Below are positions 35,226 to 43,293 of a stretch of DNA of 64,000 nucleotides, piece after piece. A program made the translations under genes and the position numbers. Source of the stretch: CAUZIZ01 sp965219005 (lineage in GTDB: Bacteria > Acidobacteriota > UBA6911 > RPQK01 > JAJDTT01); NCBI GenBank assembly GCA_965219005.1, contig CBDCMS010000002.1, positions 1,240,001 to 1,304,000 on the forward strand, written 5' to 3'. The notes under the pieces are model-generated. The model was not told the origin of the DNA, searched no databases, and saw only the letters and a list, made by a program, of their open reading frames with translations. The stretch's first letter is position 1. Every line of letters begins with the position of its first letter.

Positions 35226-36521
35226 TCACCCAATCAGACCCGCTTGCCCGTGATAGAAGGCTCCGGCGACTGCGCCAGTTAACAGGGTTGCCAGGGTCGC
35301 GGCCCAGAAGGCACGCCAGCTCAATCTCGCCAGATCGTCTCGACGCTCGGGTGCCAAGGCCGCTAGGCCTCCTACGAAAATAGCCACCGAAGCCACGTGT
35401 GTGAATCCGCAGAGGGCATAGCTCAGGATCAGGAGTCCACGGGGCGAAATGGACCCTGCTTCAACCAGCTTTGCCAGATCCTGGTAGGCGACTACCTCCG
35501 TCAGAATCCAGCGCTCCCCGATGAGTTGAGCGGCATGGGACCACTCCTCAGGGGAAAGTCCAAGACAGAGGATGAGTGGATAGGCCAGGATCTCCAAGAG
35601 CGTCCTTAGCGTCAGAGAGAACTGAACTCCAAACAGTCGATTCGCGATCCAGGATGAACTTCCGCCAAGCATGAGGTCCAGTAGTTCGACCAGTCCTAGC
35701 ATCCCAATCAGGAGGGCCCCAATGCCGACTGCGAGACGGACACCTTCTCCCGCGCCCCATATGATGCTTCCTATCCAGTGCTCCGTTTTGATGTAATTCT
35801 CCATCCTCGGGACGCGTTTCATCGTCTCGGGTTCGCTATCCTCCGGAACCACGATCTTCGCCATCACGACCGCGGCCGGGATGGAGAGCACGGAAGCTGA
35901 TATCAGGTGTCCTGCAATGAAGGGGAAGACGTTGTTCAGCAGGCCCACGTAGAAGGCCAGCACGGTGCTGGCGATGGTGGAAAGACCTGCCGTCAGCAGC
36001 ATCATCAGCTCGGATCGGGTCATCCTCTCGATAAAGGGACGGACGATCAGGGCAGATTCCACGCCGACGAACAGGTTGCTGGTGGTGGAGAGGGCCTCAG
36101 CACCGCTCAAGTGGAACCCCTTGTGCGCTGCCCGTGCGGTCCACCACACGATTGCCGGCAACACACCAAGGTAGTAGAACAAGCTGGTTACCACCGAGAA
36201 GAATACAACCGAGGGAAGGACCTGAAAAGCCAAGATGAAGCCGACGCCCCCAGCCTCTCCTGGACCTGCGGCGAGCGGTCCGAACAGGAAGCGAGCCCCT
36301 TCTCCGGAAGAGGCTATCAGGCCGTTAACAGCTCGATTGAGGAGAAGCAGGACCGATCGAAAGGCCGGCCACAAGAAGATGACGAGGCCCAGTCCTCCCA
36401 TTGTCGCCATTCCCAGAAGGACGGTCTTCCAGTGGATGCGCCGTCGATCGGCCGAGCTGAGCCAAGCCAGGGTAAGCAACGATAGACAGCCCAAGAGGGA
36501 GTAGAGATTGGACCAGCTCAT
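35226..36521 (-). CDS. concentrative nucleoside transporter (NupC/CNT family)
   Basis: 431 residues from ATG 36521. A longer frame to 36614 adds 31 residues derived from the repeat sequence and is rejected. About ten membrane helices. The CNT signature parts are present: GVLPAIVWWTARAAHKGFHL, SGAEALSTTSNLFVGVESAL (the GxEALxxxxNxFxGxxE-type motif), and YALCGFTHVASVAIFVGGLA near the C-terminus. These carriers import nucleosides with H+ or Na+. Confidence 0.92.
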   Translation of the reverse strand: MSWSNLYSLLGCLSLLTLAWLSSADRRRIHWKTVLLGMATMGGLGLVIFLWPAFRSVLLLLNRAVNGLIASSGEGARFLFGPLAAGPGEAGGVGFILAFQVLPSVVFFSVVTSLFYYLGVLPAIVWWTARAAHKGFHLSGAEALSTTSNLFVGVESALIVRPFIERMTRSELMMLLTAGLSTIASTVLAFYVGLLNNVFPFIAGHLISASVLSIPAAVVMAKIVVPEDSEPETMKRVPRMENYIKTEHWIGSIIWGAGEGVRLAVGIGALLIGMLGLVELLDLMLGGSSSWIANRLFGVQFSLTLRTLLEILAYPLILCLGLSPEEWSHAAQLIGERWILTEVVAYQDLAKLVEAGSISPRGLLILSYALCGFTHVASVAIFVGGLAALAPERRDDLARLSWRAFWAATLATLLTGAVAGAFYHGQAGLIG

Positions 36522-36524
36522 GGT

Positions 36525-36703
36525 GGGAGGGGATAGTGAGTAGCGGAGTAGTGGAGTAGTGAGCAGTGAAGAGGAGTGATCAGTGGTCAGTGAACTGCGA
36601 CGCTCTCTTAACAATGATCAGGAAAGAGCCTTACCGCCCGCTCTCCTGTTCGACTCTTACCACCATTACTCCACTACTCCACTACTCACTACTCCATTGC
36701 TCA
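36525..36703. repeat. GTAGTGGAG-type repeats flanking a short spacer
   Basis: At 36531-36590, GTAGCGGAGTAGTGGAGTAG and GTGAGCAGTGAAGAGGAGTG words read on the plus strand. At 36658-36703 their complement appears (ACCATTACTCCACTACTCCA, then CTACTCACTACTCC), giving an imperfect fold-back around about 70 unrelated bases. This is the same sequence family as the other arrays. The stop codon of the next minus-strand gene (TCA at 36701) is inside the repeat. Confidence 0.75.
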
Positions 36704-37453
36704 CTGATTCTTCTCCGTGAAGGTAACGGTCACGGTCCCTTCTTCCCCGTCGGCGGGTGTCGTGAAGAAGATCTGGAGAGACTTGCCCCCACCCTCTAAC
36801 ACCAGACTTGCCATCCTCGGCCGCAAATTTCGGTTCTTGGATTTGAGTCCTGCCGACGCCGACCCTTTTTCGTAGAAGTCCAGAATCTCTTCGGGTGCCT
36901 GTTTGCTCGGATAAGAGAAAGCTCCCATGGATCCGTCGCCTGTCTGACTCGACATGAGCGACTTGACGGTCACGCCCGGGGGCTTCGGAACCCAGGCGGG
37001 GATCTCTCCCTTCCCGATCTTCACGGTACGACCGCCGCTTTTCATCTCCACAGATCCAGCTTTGTCGGTTTTGAACTCGAAACTCTCCGGTCCATCCTCT
37101 CCTTCGAATACCGCGGAAAGGTTCCCCTCTTTGATCCTGTCGAGGTCTAGTTCGATAGTCTTGTTAGAGGACTTCTGACGGATCTTGATCTTGTTGTTGG
37201 CCTCATCGATCGAGAGGACCTCCAAGTCAGGATTGAGGGTGGTGATCAACTTTGTAACTGCGAGTGCTGGGTTGCCCTCCATGTCGCTGGTAACATCCTG
37301 GAATTTGTTCCAGGCGAAATACCCAACTCCAACTATCACCACTCCGATCAGCAGAAAGAATGCAAAGAAACCGACGATAATCCAAAGGACGAGCTTGGAT
37401 TTCTTCTTGGCCGGCGGAGCCGATCCCGGTGCAGGTGGTGGTGTTGTAGCCAT
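36701..37453 (-). CDS. single-pass membrane protein of unknown function
   Basis: 250 residues. A Pro/Ala/Lys-rich cytoplasmic start (TPPPAPGSAPPAKKKSK) is followed by a membrane helix at about residues 21-47 and an extracytoplasmic domain of about 200 residues, beta-rich, with repeating VEMKSGGRTVKIGKGEIPAW and GVTVKSLMSSQTGDGSMGAF stretches. AGGAGG seven bases before the ATG supports the start. I do not recognise a named family. A duplicated-hairpin substrate-binding or pilus-like role cannot be claimed. Confidence 0.75.
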   Translation of the reverse strand: MATTPPPAPGSAPPAKKKSKLVLWIIVGFFAFFLLIGVVIVGVGYFAWNKFQDVTSDMEGNPALAVTKLITTLNPDLEVLSIDEANNKIKIRQKSSNKTIELDLDRIKEGNLSAVFEGEDGPESFEFKTDKAGSVEMKSGGRTVKIGKGEIPAWVPKPPGVTVKSLMSSQTGDGSMGAFSYPSKQAPEEILDFYEKGSASAGLKSKNRNLRPRMASLVLEGGGKSLQIFFTTPADGEEGTVTVTFTEKNQ

Positions 37454-37627
37454 TTGTACCTCCTATCCTCTCTCTGGTGATGACCCTATGGCGCAATCTT
37501 TCCTTCACCCGCTCTCAATGTCAACTCCTCCCCGCACTCTTTAGGGGAGAAGAGACGGGCGACGTTGAGACGTTCAGACGAATTCTTTTCAAGTCTCAGC
37601 CTAAGTACCGCATTTCATAATTACGGT

Positions 37628-38971
37628 CACTAGTGTCCAATCATAAGTCAAATAGATTCAACTGGTTACATGAACCTCCCTGGTGATTCCTGTAATCGAA
37701 GCTGGTAAGTACTTGAATTAATGGGGTTTTCTCGAAAACAGTCAGGCTGAGAATCTGTAGAGTTGTGTAGAGGCTCAGCTCCAATTTCAGGCGTTTTTTC
37801 AGGATGGCAACGAGGATATACACGGAGATGGCGATCCAGATCTGAGTTTTGACGGCGTTCGGAGAAGTCCCATAGAAGGCTTTGATGCGCAGGTGTTGCT
37901 TGATCCATTTGAAGAAAAGTTCCACGCGCCAGCGGCAACGGTACAGCTGGGCGACAGTGAGGGCAGTCAGGGAAAAGTTGTTGCTCAAGAAGACCAAGTG
38001 TTTTTGGGTCTCGGCGTCGTAGTAGCGGACTCGTCGGAGTTTGTCGGGGTACTTGTTGGCCGTGTAACGGCCGCTCAGGACCCCGGTTTGATCGCTTCTT
38101 AGCCCGATGCTCTTGTCGACACGATGGGAGTACAGACGGCGGAAATTCAGGCGCTGGTGGGCACGAATGATGAAGAAACCGGAACTCTGGTGCAGCCGAT
38201 AAAGACGTGCGAAATCGAGATAGCCGCGATCCAGGATGTAAATGGAGCCGGGTTGGACCAGCAGATAGTCGAGGATATTGACGTCGTGAACCCGCCCCTC
38301 GGTGACCTCGACAAAGGTGGGGATGTTGCCACGTAAGTCGAGCAAAGTATGCAGTTTGATGGCTCCTTTGCGTTTGCGGAAGCGGGCCCAAGGGAACACC
38401 GAAAGACACAGATCGATGGTGGTGGAATCGAGCGCGTAGACCGTTTTTTCCAGTTCCACGGCAAAGGGCTCGCCTGCGTACAAAGTCCGTGCCTCTTGGA
38501 TCAAGACTTGAGCGAAATCGGCATAAATGCGCCAATCCCGATTCTCGTTGGTATGGGCCAAAGAGCTGCGGGCCACGCGGCCTCGAATTCCCATGTGGTA
38601 GAGTCTGCCTGCAACCGAACCTAGCGTGGCTTCGATATCCCGCAGACTCTCGCGATAGGTCAGCTGGGCGAAGACCATACACAGCCACTGCTTCCAGCAG
38701 GAGAAGTCTTTTATCTTGTAATCTCCTCGGTAGCGTTGAGCACAGAGTTGAAATTGATACCTGGGGACGCAATCCATCAGCTGGGCAAAGACGGTTCTGC
38801 GCATATCCATCTAGGCATCCTATCGGCTTGCAGGCCACAGGATTGGAGAACCGGGTCGGCACCTGCCACAGTTTCATATCAAAAAGTATCGAAAAAATTG
38901 GATTTCGATGTTAAAACAATTCTTACCAGTAACTTAGAGTTGTGCGATAGAACAACGTTTGGACACTAGTG
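37628..38971 (-). mobile_element. IS4-family insertion sequence, copy 1 (1344 bp)
   Basis: The ends are perfect inverted repeats CACTAGTGTCCAA, and the direct repeat AATTACGGT lies at 37619-37627 and 38972-38980 (or 11 bp if the adjoining CA is counted). It carries a single transposase gene on the minus strand. It is almost base-identical to copies 2 and 3, so movement was recent. Confidence 0.92.
37641..38810 (-). CDS. IS4-family transposase (copy 1)
   Basis: 389 residues, full length. DDE residues are in expected contexts: first Asp in ALDSTTIDLCLSVFPWA, second in YILDRGYLDFARLYRL, and Glu in YRCRWRVELFFKWIK, which fits the IS4 Y-(2)-R-(3)-E-(6)-K signature exactly. The N-terminus (FAQLMDCVPRYQFQLCAQRY) is the helical domain often found in IS4-group enzymes. 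The protein is identical to copy 3 and differs from copy 2 only by an 8-residue insertion there. Confidence 0.95.
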   Translation of the reverse strand: MDMRRTVFAQLMDCVPRYQFQLCAQRYRGDYKIKDFSCWKQWLCMVFAQLTYRESLRDIEATLGSVAGRLYHMGIRGRVARSSLAHTNENRDWRIYADFAQVLIQEARTLYAGEPFAVELEKTVYALDSTTIDLCLSVFPWARFRKRKGAIKLHTLLDLRGNIPTFVEVTEGRVHDVNILDYLLVQPGSIYILDRGYLDFARLYRLHQSSGFFIIRAHQRLNFRRLYSHRVDKSIGLRSDQTGVLSGRYTANKYPDKLRRVRYYDAETQKHLVFLSNNFSLTALTVAQLYRCRWRVELFFKWIKQHLRIKAFYGTSPNAVKTQIWIAISVYILVAILKKRLKLELSLYTTLQILSLTVFEKTPLIQVLTSFDYRNHQGGSCNQLNLFDL

Positions 38972-39222
38972 AATTACGGTCACGTTTGTGGCGAGCGCGA
39001 CGGCGTCGAGGGCGCGAAGCAACGACGAAGCTATACCCTTGCGTATTGCCAGGAGGAGCGACAAAGCCACGGCCCGTCCCGTCGCCACCCACTGGGCAGA
39101 TGGGGGTTGTGGACGATCTCTGCGTTGGTCGTCGTCGAAGATGGCAAAGCATCGTCTTCCTCCTCCTGCCTTGACCTCGCCTCACAAGCCCCATCTGCAA
39201 ACGTGACCGTAATTGACCGTAA

Positions 39223-39978
39223 TTATGAAATGCGGTACTTAGGTTCGTTTCCCTCGACCACCTGGAAGTAGATGCTCTCGATCCGCTCCCGGTCGACGTC
39301 CTGGCTGGAGACGTCGAACACGATGGCCCCCCGGTGCTGAATCAGAACCCGATCACACAGCTCCAGTCCCTCATTCAAGTTGTGCGTGATCAACAGAACG
39401 GTGCGAGCCTGATCCTTGAGTCGGCGCAAGACATCTGTCAGGAGCCGACAGCCCTGCCGATCGAGTCCCACGTAGGGTTCATCTAGGAGAAGCAAGTAGG
39501 GATCATGCAGAAGGGCTCGTGCCAGGGTTAAACGCTGCTTCATTCCGCGTGAGTATCCTCGCACCAGATGGTCTCCTGATTCGCTCAGCCCCATCATCTT
39601 CAGCGACTCAGTTGCCTTCTGGTCGATTTGGGCAAGACCGTACAGTCGTCCGTAGAAGGCGAGATTCTCGTGTCCGGTCATCTCGTTGTAGAGCAGACTC
39701 TGATGGGAGACATAGCCCACTCGATGCCGGCTCGGGTCGTTGCCATCGGGCAGGAAGGAGACCTTTCCTTTGGTGGGGCTGGTCAAGGAGGCGAGGACTC
39801 TCAAGAGCGTGGTTTTTCCAGCGCCATTGGGACCGAAGATGGTCACGAACTCACCCGCCGAAATCTCGAGATCTATATTCGAAAGGGCGGATAGGGTGCC
39901 GAACTTCTTGGTGAGTTTTTCGAGGACGAGGAGCGGCTTCGCGGAGGGACGGTTCGCGGACGGGCGGGGTGACGTCAC
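39223..39978 (-). CDS. ccmA: heme exporter ATPase CcmA
   Basis: 251-residue ABC ATPase: Walker A GPNGAGKTTLL near residue 46, signature YSRGMKQRLTLARALLHDP, Walker B LLLLDEPYVGLDR, then the H-loop LLITHNLNEG. Last gene of the ccm group, overlapping the CcmI-like gene by 4 bases. The final residues PKYRIS and the stop codon come from the inserted MITE; rejoining the flanks predicts an ending PKYLG instead. CcmA drives the CcmABCD complex that releases holo-CcmE, but ccmB and ccmC are not in the window. Confidence 0.88.
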   Translation of the reverse strand: MTSPRPSANRPSAKPLLVLEKLTKKFGTLSALSNIDLEISAGEFVTIFGPNGAGKTTLLRVLASLTSPTKGKVSFLPDGNDPSRHRVGYVSHQSLLYNEMTGHENLAFYGRLYGLAQIDQKATESLKMMGLSESGDHLVRGYSRGMKQRLTLARALLHDPYLLLLDEPYVGLDRQGCRLLTDVLRRLKDQARTVLLITHNLNEGLELCDRVLIQHRGAIVFDVSSQDVDRERIESIYFQVVEGNEPKYRIS

Positions 39979-40280
39979 TTCTTCTTCATCTTGGAGCGCT
40001 TTTTAGTGCCCAGTTGTTCCAGCTGTTCGAAGACTCCCATGGCACGCAACTCGAAATCCGACTTGAGCTGTTCGTAGTCTTCTTGAGACAGCTTGCCCAT
40101 CTGGTAGTCCATCTCGATGTCCTTCAGATTGGCTACCAGGTTTTCCTTTTCCTCCAGGAACTGTTCGCGATCAACACTCCGTGGGTCTTTTCGGACGTCT
40201 TCCTCGGGTTCCACAAACAGAGGATAAGCCACGTAAAGCACTACCCCGATAAACAAGATGGGTGCGATGAGCTGTTCCAT
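39975..40280 (-). CDS. small membrane-anchored CcmI-like protein
   Basis: 101 residues. An N-terminal membrane helix (APILFIGVVLYVAYPLFV) is followed by a charged coiled-coil-like tail (REQFLEEKENLVANLKDIEM, then GKLSQEDYEQLKSDFELRAM) ending in a Lys-rich stretch. The pattern DxxxGKLSxEDYxxL is typical of the short CcmI/CycH N-terminal module found in ccm clusters. It is 42 bases downstream of ccmH and overlaps ccmA by 4 bases. It is probably an assembly partner for apocytochrome handling. Confidence 0.7.
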   Translation of the reverse strand: MEQLIAPILFIGVVLYVAYPLFVEPEEDVRKDPRSVDREQFLEEKENLVANLKDIEMDYQMGKLSQEDYEQLKSDFELRAMGVFEQLEQLGTKKRSKMKKK

Positions 40281-40322
40281 GATCTCCCTTCGGGCCGGCG
40301 ACTACCTGGTCGAGGAGGGCGA

Positions 40323-40796
40323 CTACCAGTCCTTGAGTTCCTGGTCGAGCAGTTTTCGGTACTTCGCGTTCATCTCGGTCGACTTCCCGGTGGTCTCTAG
40401 AGCCTCATTCTGGGTGGGCTTCAGCCTCTTGGCCACTGTCACTACGATGACTGTCCCCAAGCCCGCGGCGATAAAGGGTAGGAACCAGCCCAGCAAGTTG
40501 AAGCCTTCTGCCCTGGGAGCGCCGAGTACTTGATGTCCGTATTCCTCCTCATACTGGGCGAAAATTTCCTCCTCAGAGAGCCCCCCTGCGACCAGCTTCC
40601 GAACCTCCAGGGTGACTCCGATAGCAGTCGGGCAGGCACAGCTTCGAACCATTTGGGTGGCGCAGCCACACTGACAGACCAGATTCCCGGTAATCCGGGC
40701 TACCTTTTCGTCGTCCAGAAGCTCCGTTTCCTGCGCCCAAACGGCGAAACAAGCACTCCAGATCAGCAGCACGCCTATCGCACTAAGCCGCTTCAT
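40323..40796 (-). CDS. ccmH: cytochrome c maturation protein CcmH
   Basis: 157 residues. Signal peptide (residues 1-21, SACFAVWAQ), then a thiol motif NLVCQCGCATQMVRSCACP at residues 38-56. The spacing is CxCxC where proteobacterial CcmH has LRCxxC. A C-terminal membrane helix follows (about residues 104-126). CcmH reduces apocytochrome c cysteines before heme ligation. It overlaps ccmF by 14 bases. Confidence 0.87.
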   Translation of the reverse strand: MKRLSAIGVLLIWSACFAVWAQETELLDDEKVARITGNLVCQCGCATQMVRSCACPTAIGVTLEVRKLVAGGLSEEEIFAQYEEEYGHQVLGAPRAEGFNLLGWFLPFIAAGLGTVIVVTVAKRLKPTQNEALETTGKSTEMNAKYRKLLDQELKDW

Positions 40797-42777
40797 CTTG
40801 GACTACCTTCCTGCTTCGGCGAGCAGCGGCCCGGGTGGCGAATTTCTTGTCGGGAAAGAAGAGGAAGATTCCCCCGCACGCCATGATTCCAATGCCGATC
40901 CAGATCAGCTGGACCAGCGGATTGATAAAAATGTGGAAGGTGGCCTGGGTCAGCTTCTCATCGAAGCTCGACAAGACAACGTAGAGGTCGTCCCTCAGCG
41001 AGGAGCGAATCGCTACCTCGGTCATGGGCTGTTCACTCTTGTGGTGAAAGTGCTTCTGGGGAAAGAGCTTACCCACTTCTTCACCGTTCTGGTAAACCTG
41101 CATACGGGCAAAGACGACGTCCTTTTCCGGATCCTTTCTCTGTACCAACTCCAGGAACGTCAGAGTGTAGTGGCGCAACTCGAGCTGTTCCCCCTTCTTG
41201 ATCGTGATGAGTTTTTCGACGTTGAAAAAGGAGCTGGTGATGATGCCTACGAAGGCCATTGTTACCCCAAGGTGAATGATGAACCCGCCGTAGCGGCGCT
41301 TGTTCATCAGGGTCAGATCTCTTAGGGCCACTAGGAAGTTGGTGGGTCTGATCACCTGTCGCGCTCGGGAACCTTTATAGAATTCGAAAAAAACGGTCAG
41401 GACCACGAAGCCGGCGGCCGAGTAGTAGAGCAGCGGCCACAGGGTCCGGACTCCCAGTAAAAGTGCGATCAGTCCTGCGAGCAGACCGCCGCCCAACGGG
41501 AAAAGGAAGTTTCTGCGGAAGTTCTTGGCCGTGGCCTTGCGCCAAGCGATCAGGGGGCAGATGCCCGTGAGTACCAGCAAGGTTAGACTCAGAGGCAAGG
41601 TAACCGTGTTGAAAAAGGGGGCGCCGACCGTAATCTTCTCGCCTCGAACCCACTCGGAAACAATCGGGAAAACGGTCCCCCAGAAAATGGCGAAACAGAT
41701 GGAGACGAAAAGCAGGTTGTTGAGCAGGAAAGTCGCCTCGCGGGATAGAAAGGACGTCATCCGCTGCTCACTTCGAAGTCGATCGGAGCGGTAGAAGATC
41801 CAGAAGAGGCCAAACGAGGTACTGGAGGCGAGAAAGACCACAAAAAGAGGTCCCAGGTTCGACAGGGCAAAAGAATGAACCGAGGAGATAACGCCGCTGC
41901 GGGTCACGAAAGTGCCGAAGATCGATAGCTCGAAGGCCACCAGGATGAGGATGAAGTTCCACATCTTGAGCATGCCCTTCTTTTCGGTGATCATGACCGA
42001 GTGAAGGAAAGCTGTGGAGAAGAGCCAGGGCATAAAGGACGCATTCTCGACCGGATCCCAGGCCCAGTAGCCACCCCAACCGAGTTCCTCGTAGGCCCAG
42101 GTTCCTCCCAAAGTGAATCCGACGGTCAGAAAGACCCAGCTAACCAGTGTCCAGCGGCGGGTACTCCTGATCCAGGAAGTGTCCAAACGACCACTCATCA
42201 AAGCAGCCATGGCGAAGGCAAAAGGAACGGTCATTCCCACATATCCGAGATAAAGTATGGGGGGATGAATGATCATGTAGAAATTCTGCAGCAGCGGGTT
42301 CAGACCCTGGCCGTCGGCAGGAGCTACCGCAAGCGTGTCAAAGGGATTGGTGGCAAAGGTCAGAAGAACCATGAAAAAGGTCAGGATGCCCGCCAGAACT
42401 GCGGTGACATAGGGCATCAAATGGCGGTTCTTTCGGCGGTTCTGGAGCACCGCAATCAAGGCGAACAATGACAGCACCAGTGCCCAGAGCAGCAGGCTCC
42501 CTGACTGTCCCCCCCAGAAAGCGGTGAGTTTGTAGACCGTGGGAATGTCCCTGGCACTGTAGCCAGCCACGTACTCAACCTGATACTGATCGGTGAGGAA
42601 GAGCCAGCACAGGCAAACCGAAGCAACCAGCACCGTCACGAAGTTTCCAACGATACTGTTCTCGCCACTGCGCACTAAAGGCAGGTTCTTGCGATAGTCG
42701 CCCAGCGAGGCAGCCACCGTCCCGTAGACGCAGAGGAGCAAACAAGAGATCAGGCAGTAGTGACCCAGTTCAATCAT
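40783..42777 (-). CDS. ccmF: heme lyase subunit CcmF
   Basis: 664 residues and about 15 membrane helices, normal for CcmF. The tryptophan-rich heme-handling WWD motif reads ELGWGGYWAWDPVENASFMP near residues 230-250. Conserved HPPILYLGYVG and FGTFVTRSGVISSVHSFA segments with the heme-ligand histidines are present. It is translationally close to ccmE (6 bases) and ccmH. It acts at the inner membrane, ligating heme from CcmE to apocytochrome c. Confidence 0.95.
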   Translation of the reverse strand: MIELGHYCLISCLLLCVYGTVAASLGDYRKNLPLVRSGENSIVGNFVTVLVASVCLCWLFLTDQYQVEYVAGYSARDIPTVYKLTAFWGGQSGSLLLWALVLSLFALIAVLQNRRKNRHLMPYVTAVLAGILTFFMVLLTFATNPFDTLAVAPADGQGLNPLLQNFYMIIHPPILYLGYVGMTVPFAFAMAALMSGRLDTSWIRSTRRWTLVSWVFLTVGFTLGGTWAYEELGWGGYWAWDPVENASFMPWLFSTAFLHSVMITEKKGMLKMWNFILILVAFELSIFGTFVTRSGVISSVHSFALSNLGPLFVVFLASSTSFGLFWIFYRSDRLRSEQRMTSFLSREATFLLNNLLFVSICFAIFWGTVFPIVSEWVRGEKITVGAPFFNTVTLPLSLTLLVLTGICPLIAWRKATAKNFRRNFLFPLGGGLLAGLIALLLGVRTLWPLLYYSAAGFVVLTVFFEFYKGSRARQVIRPTNFLVALRDLTLMNKRRYGGFIIHLGVTMAFVGIITSSFFNVEKLITIKKGEQLELRHYTLTFLELVQRKDPEKDVVFARMQVYQNGEEVGKLFPQKHFHHKSEQPMTEVAIRSSLRDDLYVVLSSFDEKLTQATFHIFINPLVQLIWIGIGIMACGGIFLFFPDKKFATRAAARRSRKVVQDEAA

Positions 42778-42783
42778 CTGGCG

Positions 42784-43221
42784 TCAGTTTACTCGTTGGG
42801 CTATTGGGATCTCTTCGGGATGCTCGTCGCCCATGCTCTCGTACTTGGACGGGCATTTGGCGAGCAGGGTGGTGGCGTGAAACCGTTTCTGGCTGGAATG
42901 ATACTCTCCCTCAACGACGACCTCGGCGTGATCCTTGAAGGTGTCTGGGATAAGGCCCTGGTACACTACGGGCAGAGTCCGTTCGCTGGTCTTCTCAAAG
43001 ACCATAAACTCGACCTGAGAGCGCTCCTGATCATGTTGGATCGTACCGGGCGAGACATAGCCACTGACGCGGATACCCTCTCCAGACAATTCCGATTCTC
43101 GCTGCAGCAGTTCGGAGACGCTGTAGTAGTAGACCATCGAGTCGTTGATACCACTGAACATGAGGTAGCAGATTGCTCCTATGATCAGACTGCCAGCGAT
43201 GAGGAACTTCGGCGTAGGCAT
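42784..43221 (-). CDS. ccmE: heme chaperone CcmE, CxxxY variant
   Basis: 145 residues. An N-terminal membrane anchor (residues 6-24) precedes the CcmE beta-barrel with RVSGYVSPGTI and VVYQGLIPDTFKDHAEVVVE. The heme-attachment segment reads LLAKCPSKYE: Cys123 replaces the usual His, giving C-x3-Y (Tyr127) instead of H-x3-Y. CxxxY CcmE proteins are known from some deltaproteobacteria and archaea. First gene of the cluster; MITE copy B with two IS elements lies about 50 bases upstream, where the promoter should be. Confidence 0.92.
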   Translation of the reverse strand: MPTPKFLIAGSLIIGAICYLMFSGINDSMVYYYSVSELLQRESELSGEGIRVSGYVSPGTIQHDQERSQVEFMVFEKTSERTLPVVYQGLIPDTFKDHAEVVVEGEYHSSQKRFHATTLLAKCPSKYESMGDEHPEEIPIAQRVN

Positions 43222-43293
43222 GTCCCTATTGTAGCAAGTTCTCTAGGTCGATAGAAAGAGCCACTGTGAATAACCGCATTTCATAATTACGGT

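Larger units (their letters stand above)
37608..39235. mobile_element. MITE copy A, interrupted by IS4-family copy 1
   Basis: Both ends carry the inverted repeat CCGCATTTCATAATTACGGTCA (shown here in part), flanked by a TA on each side within the palindrome CCTAAG-TA-CTTAGG (37600-37607 and 39236-39243). This suggests a TA-duplicating, IS630/Tc1-type MITE. Without the inserted IS (1344 bp plus its target duplication) the element is about 275 bp and has no coding capacity. The right end contains a doubled AATTACGGTCA (39209-39230, minus-strand reading), which looks like an IS excision footprint. A second, partly truncated copy lies at 43273-46236. Confidence 0.8.

Noticed and set aside
35226..36614. 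31-residue N-terminal extension of the nucleoside transporter
   Set aside because: The extra residues are encoded by repeat-type intergenic sequence; the family starts at the ATG at 36521.
37666..38877. Second long minus-strand frame in each IS4 copy
   Set aside because: It is a +1 shadow of the transposase; DDE and Y-R-E-K motifs lie only in the other frame, and it recurs in all three copies because the DNA is identical.
38969..39271. Small genes inside the MITEs
   Set aside because: Frames are not conserved between copies A and B and show no family features; the element is non-coding.
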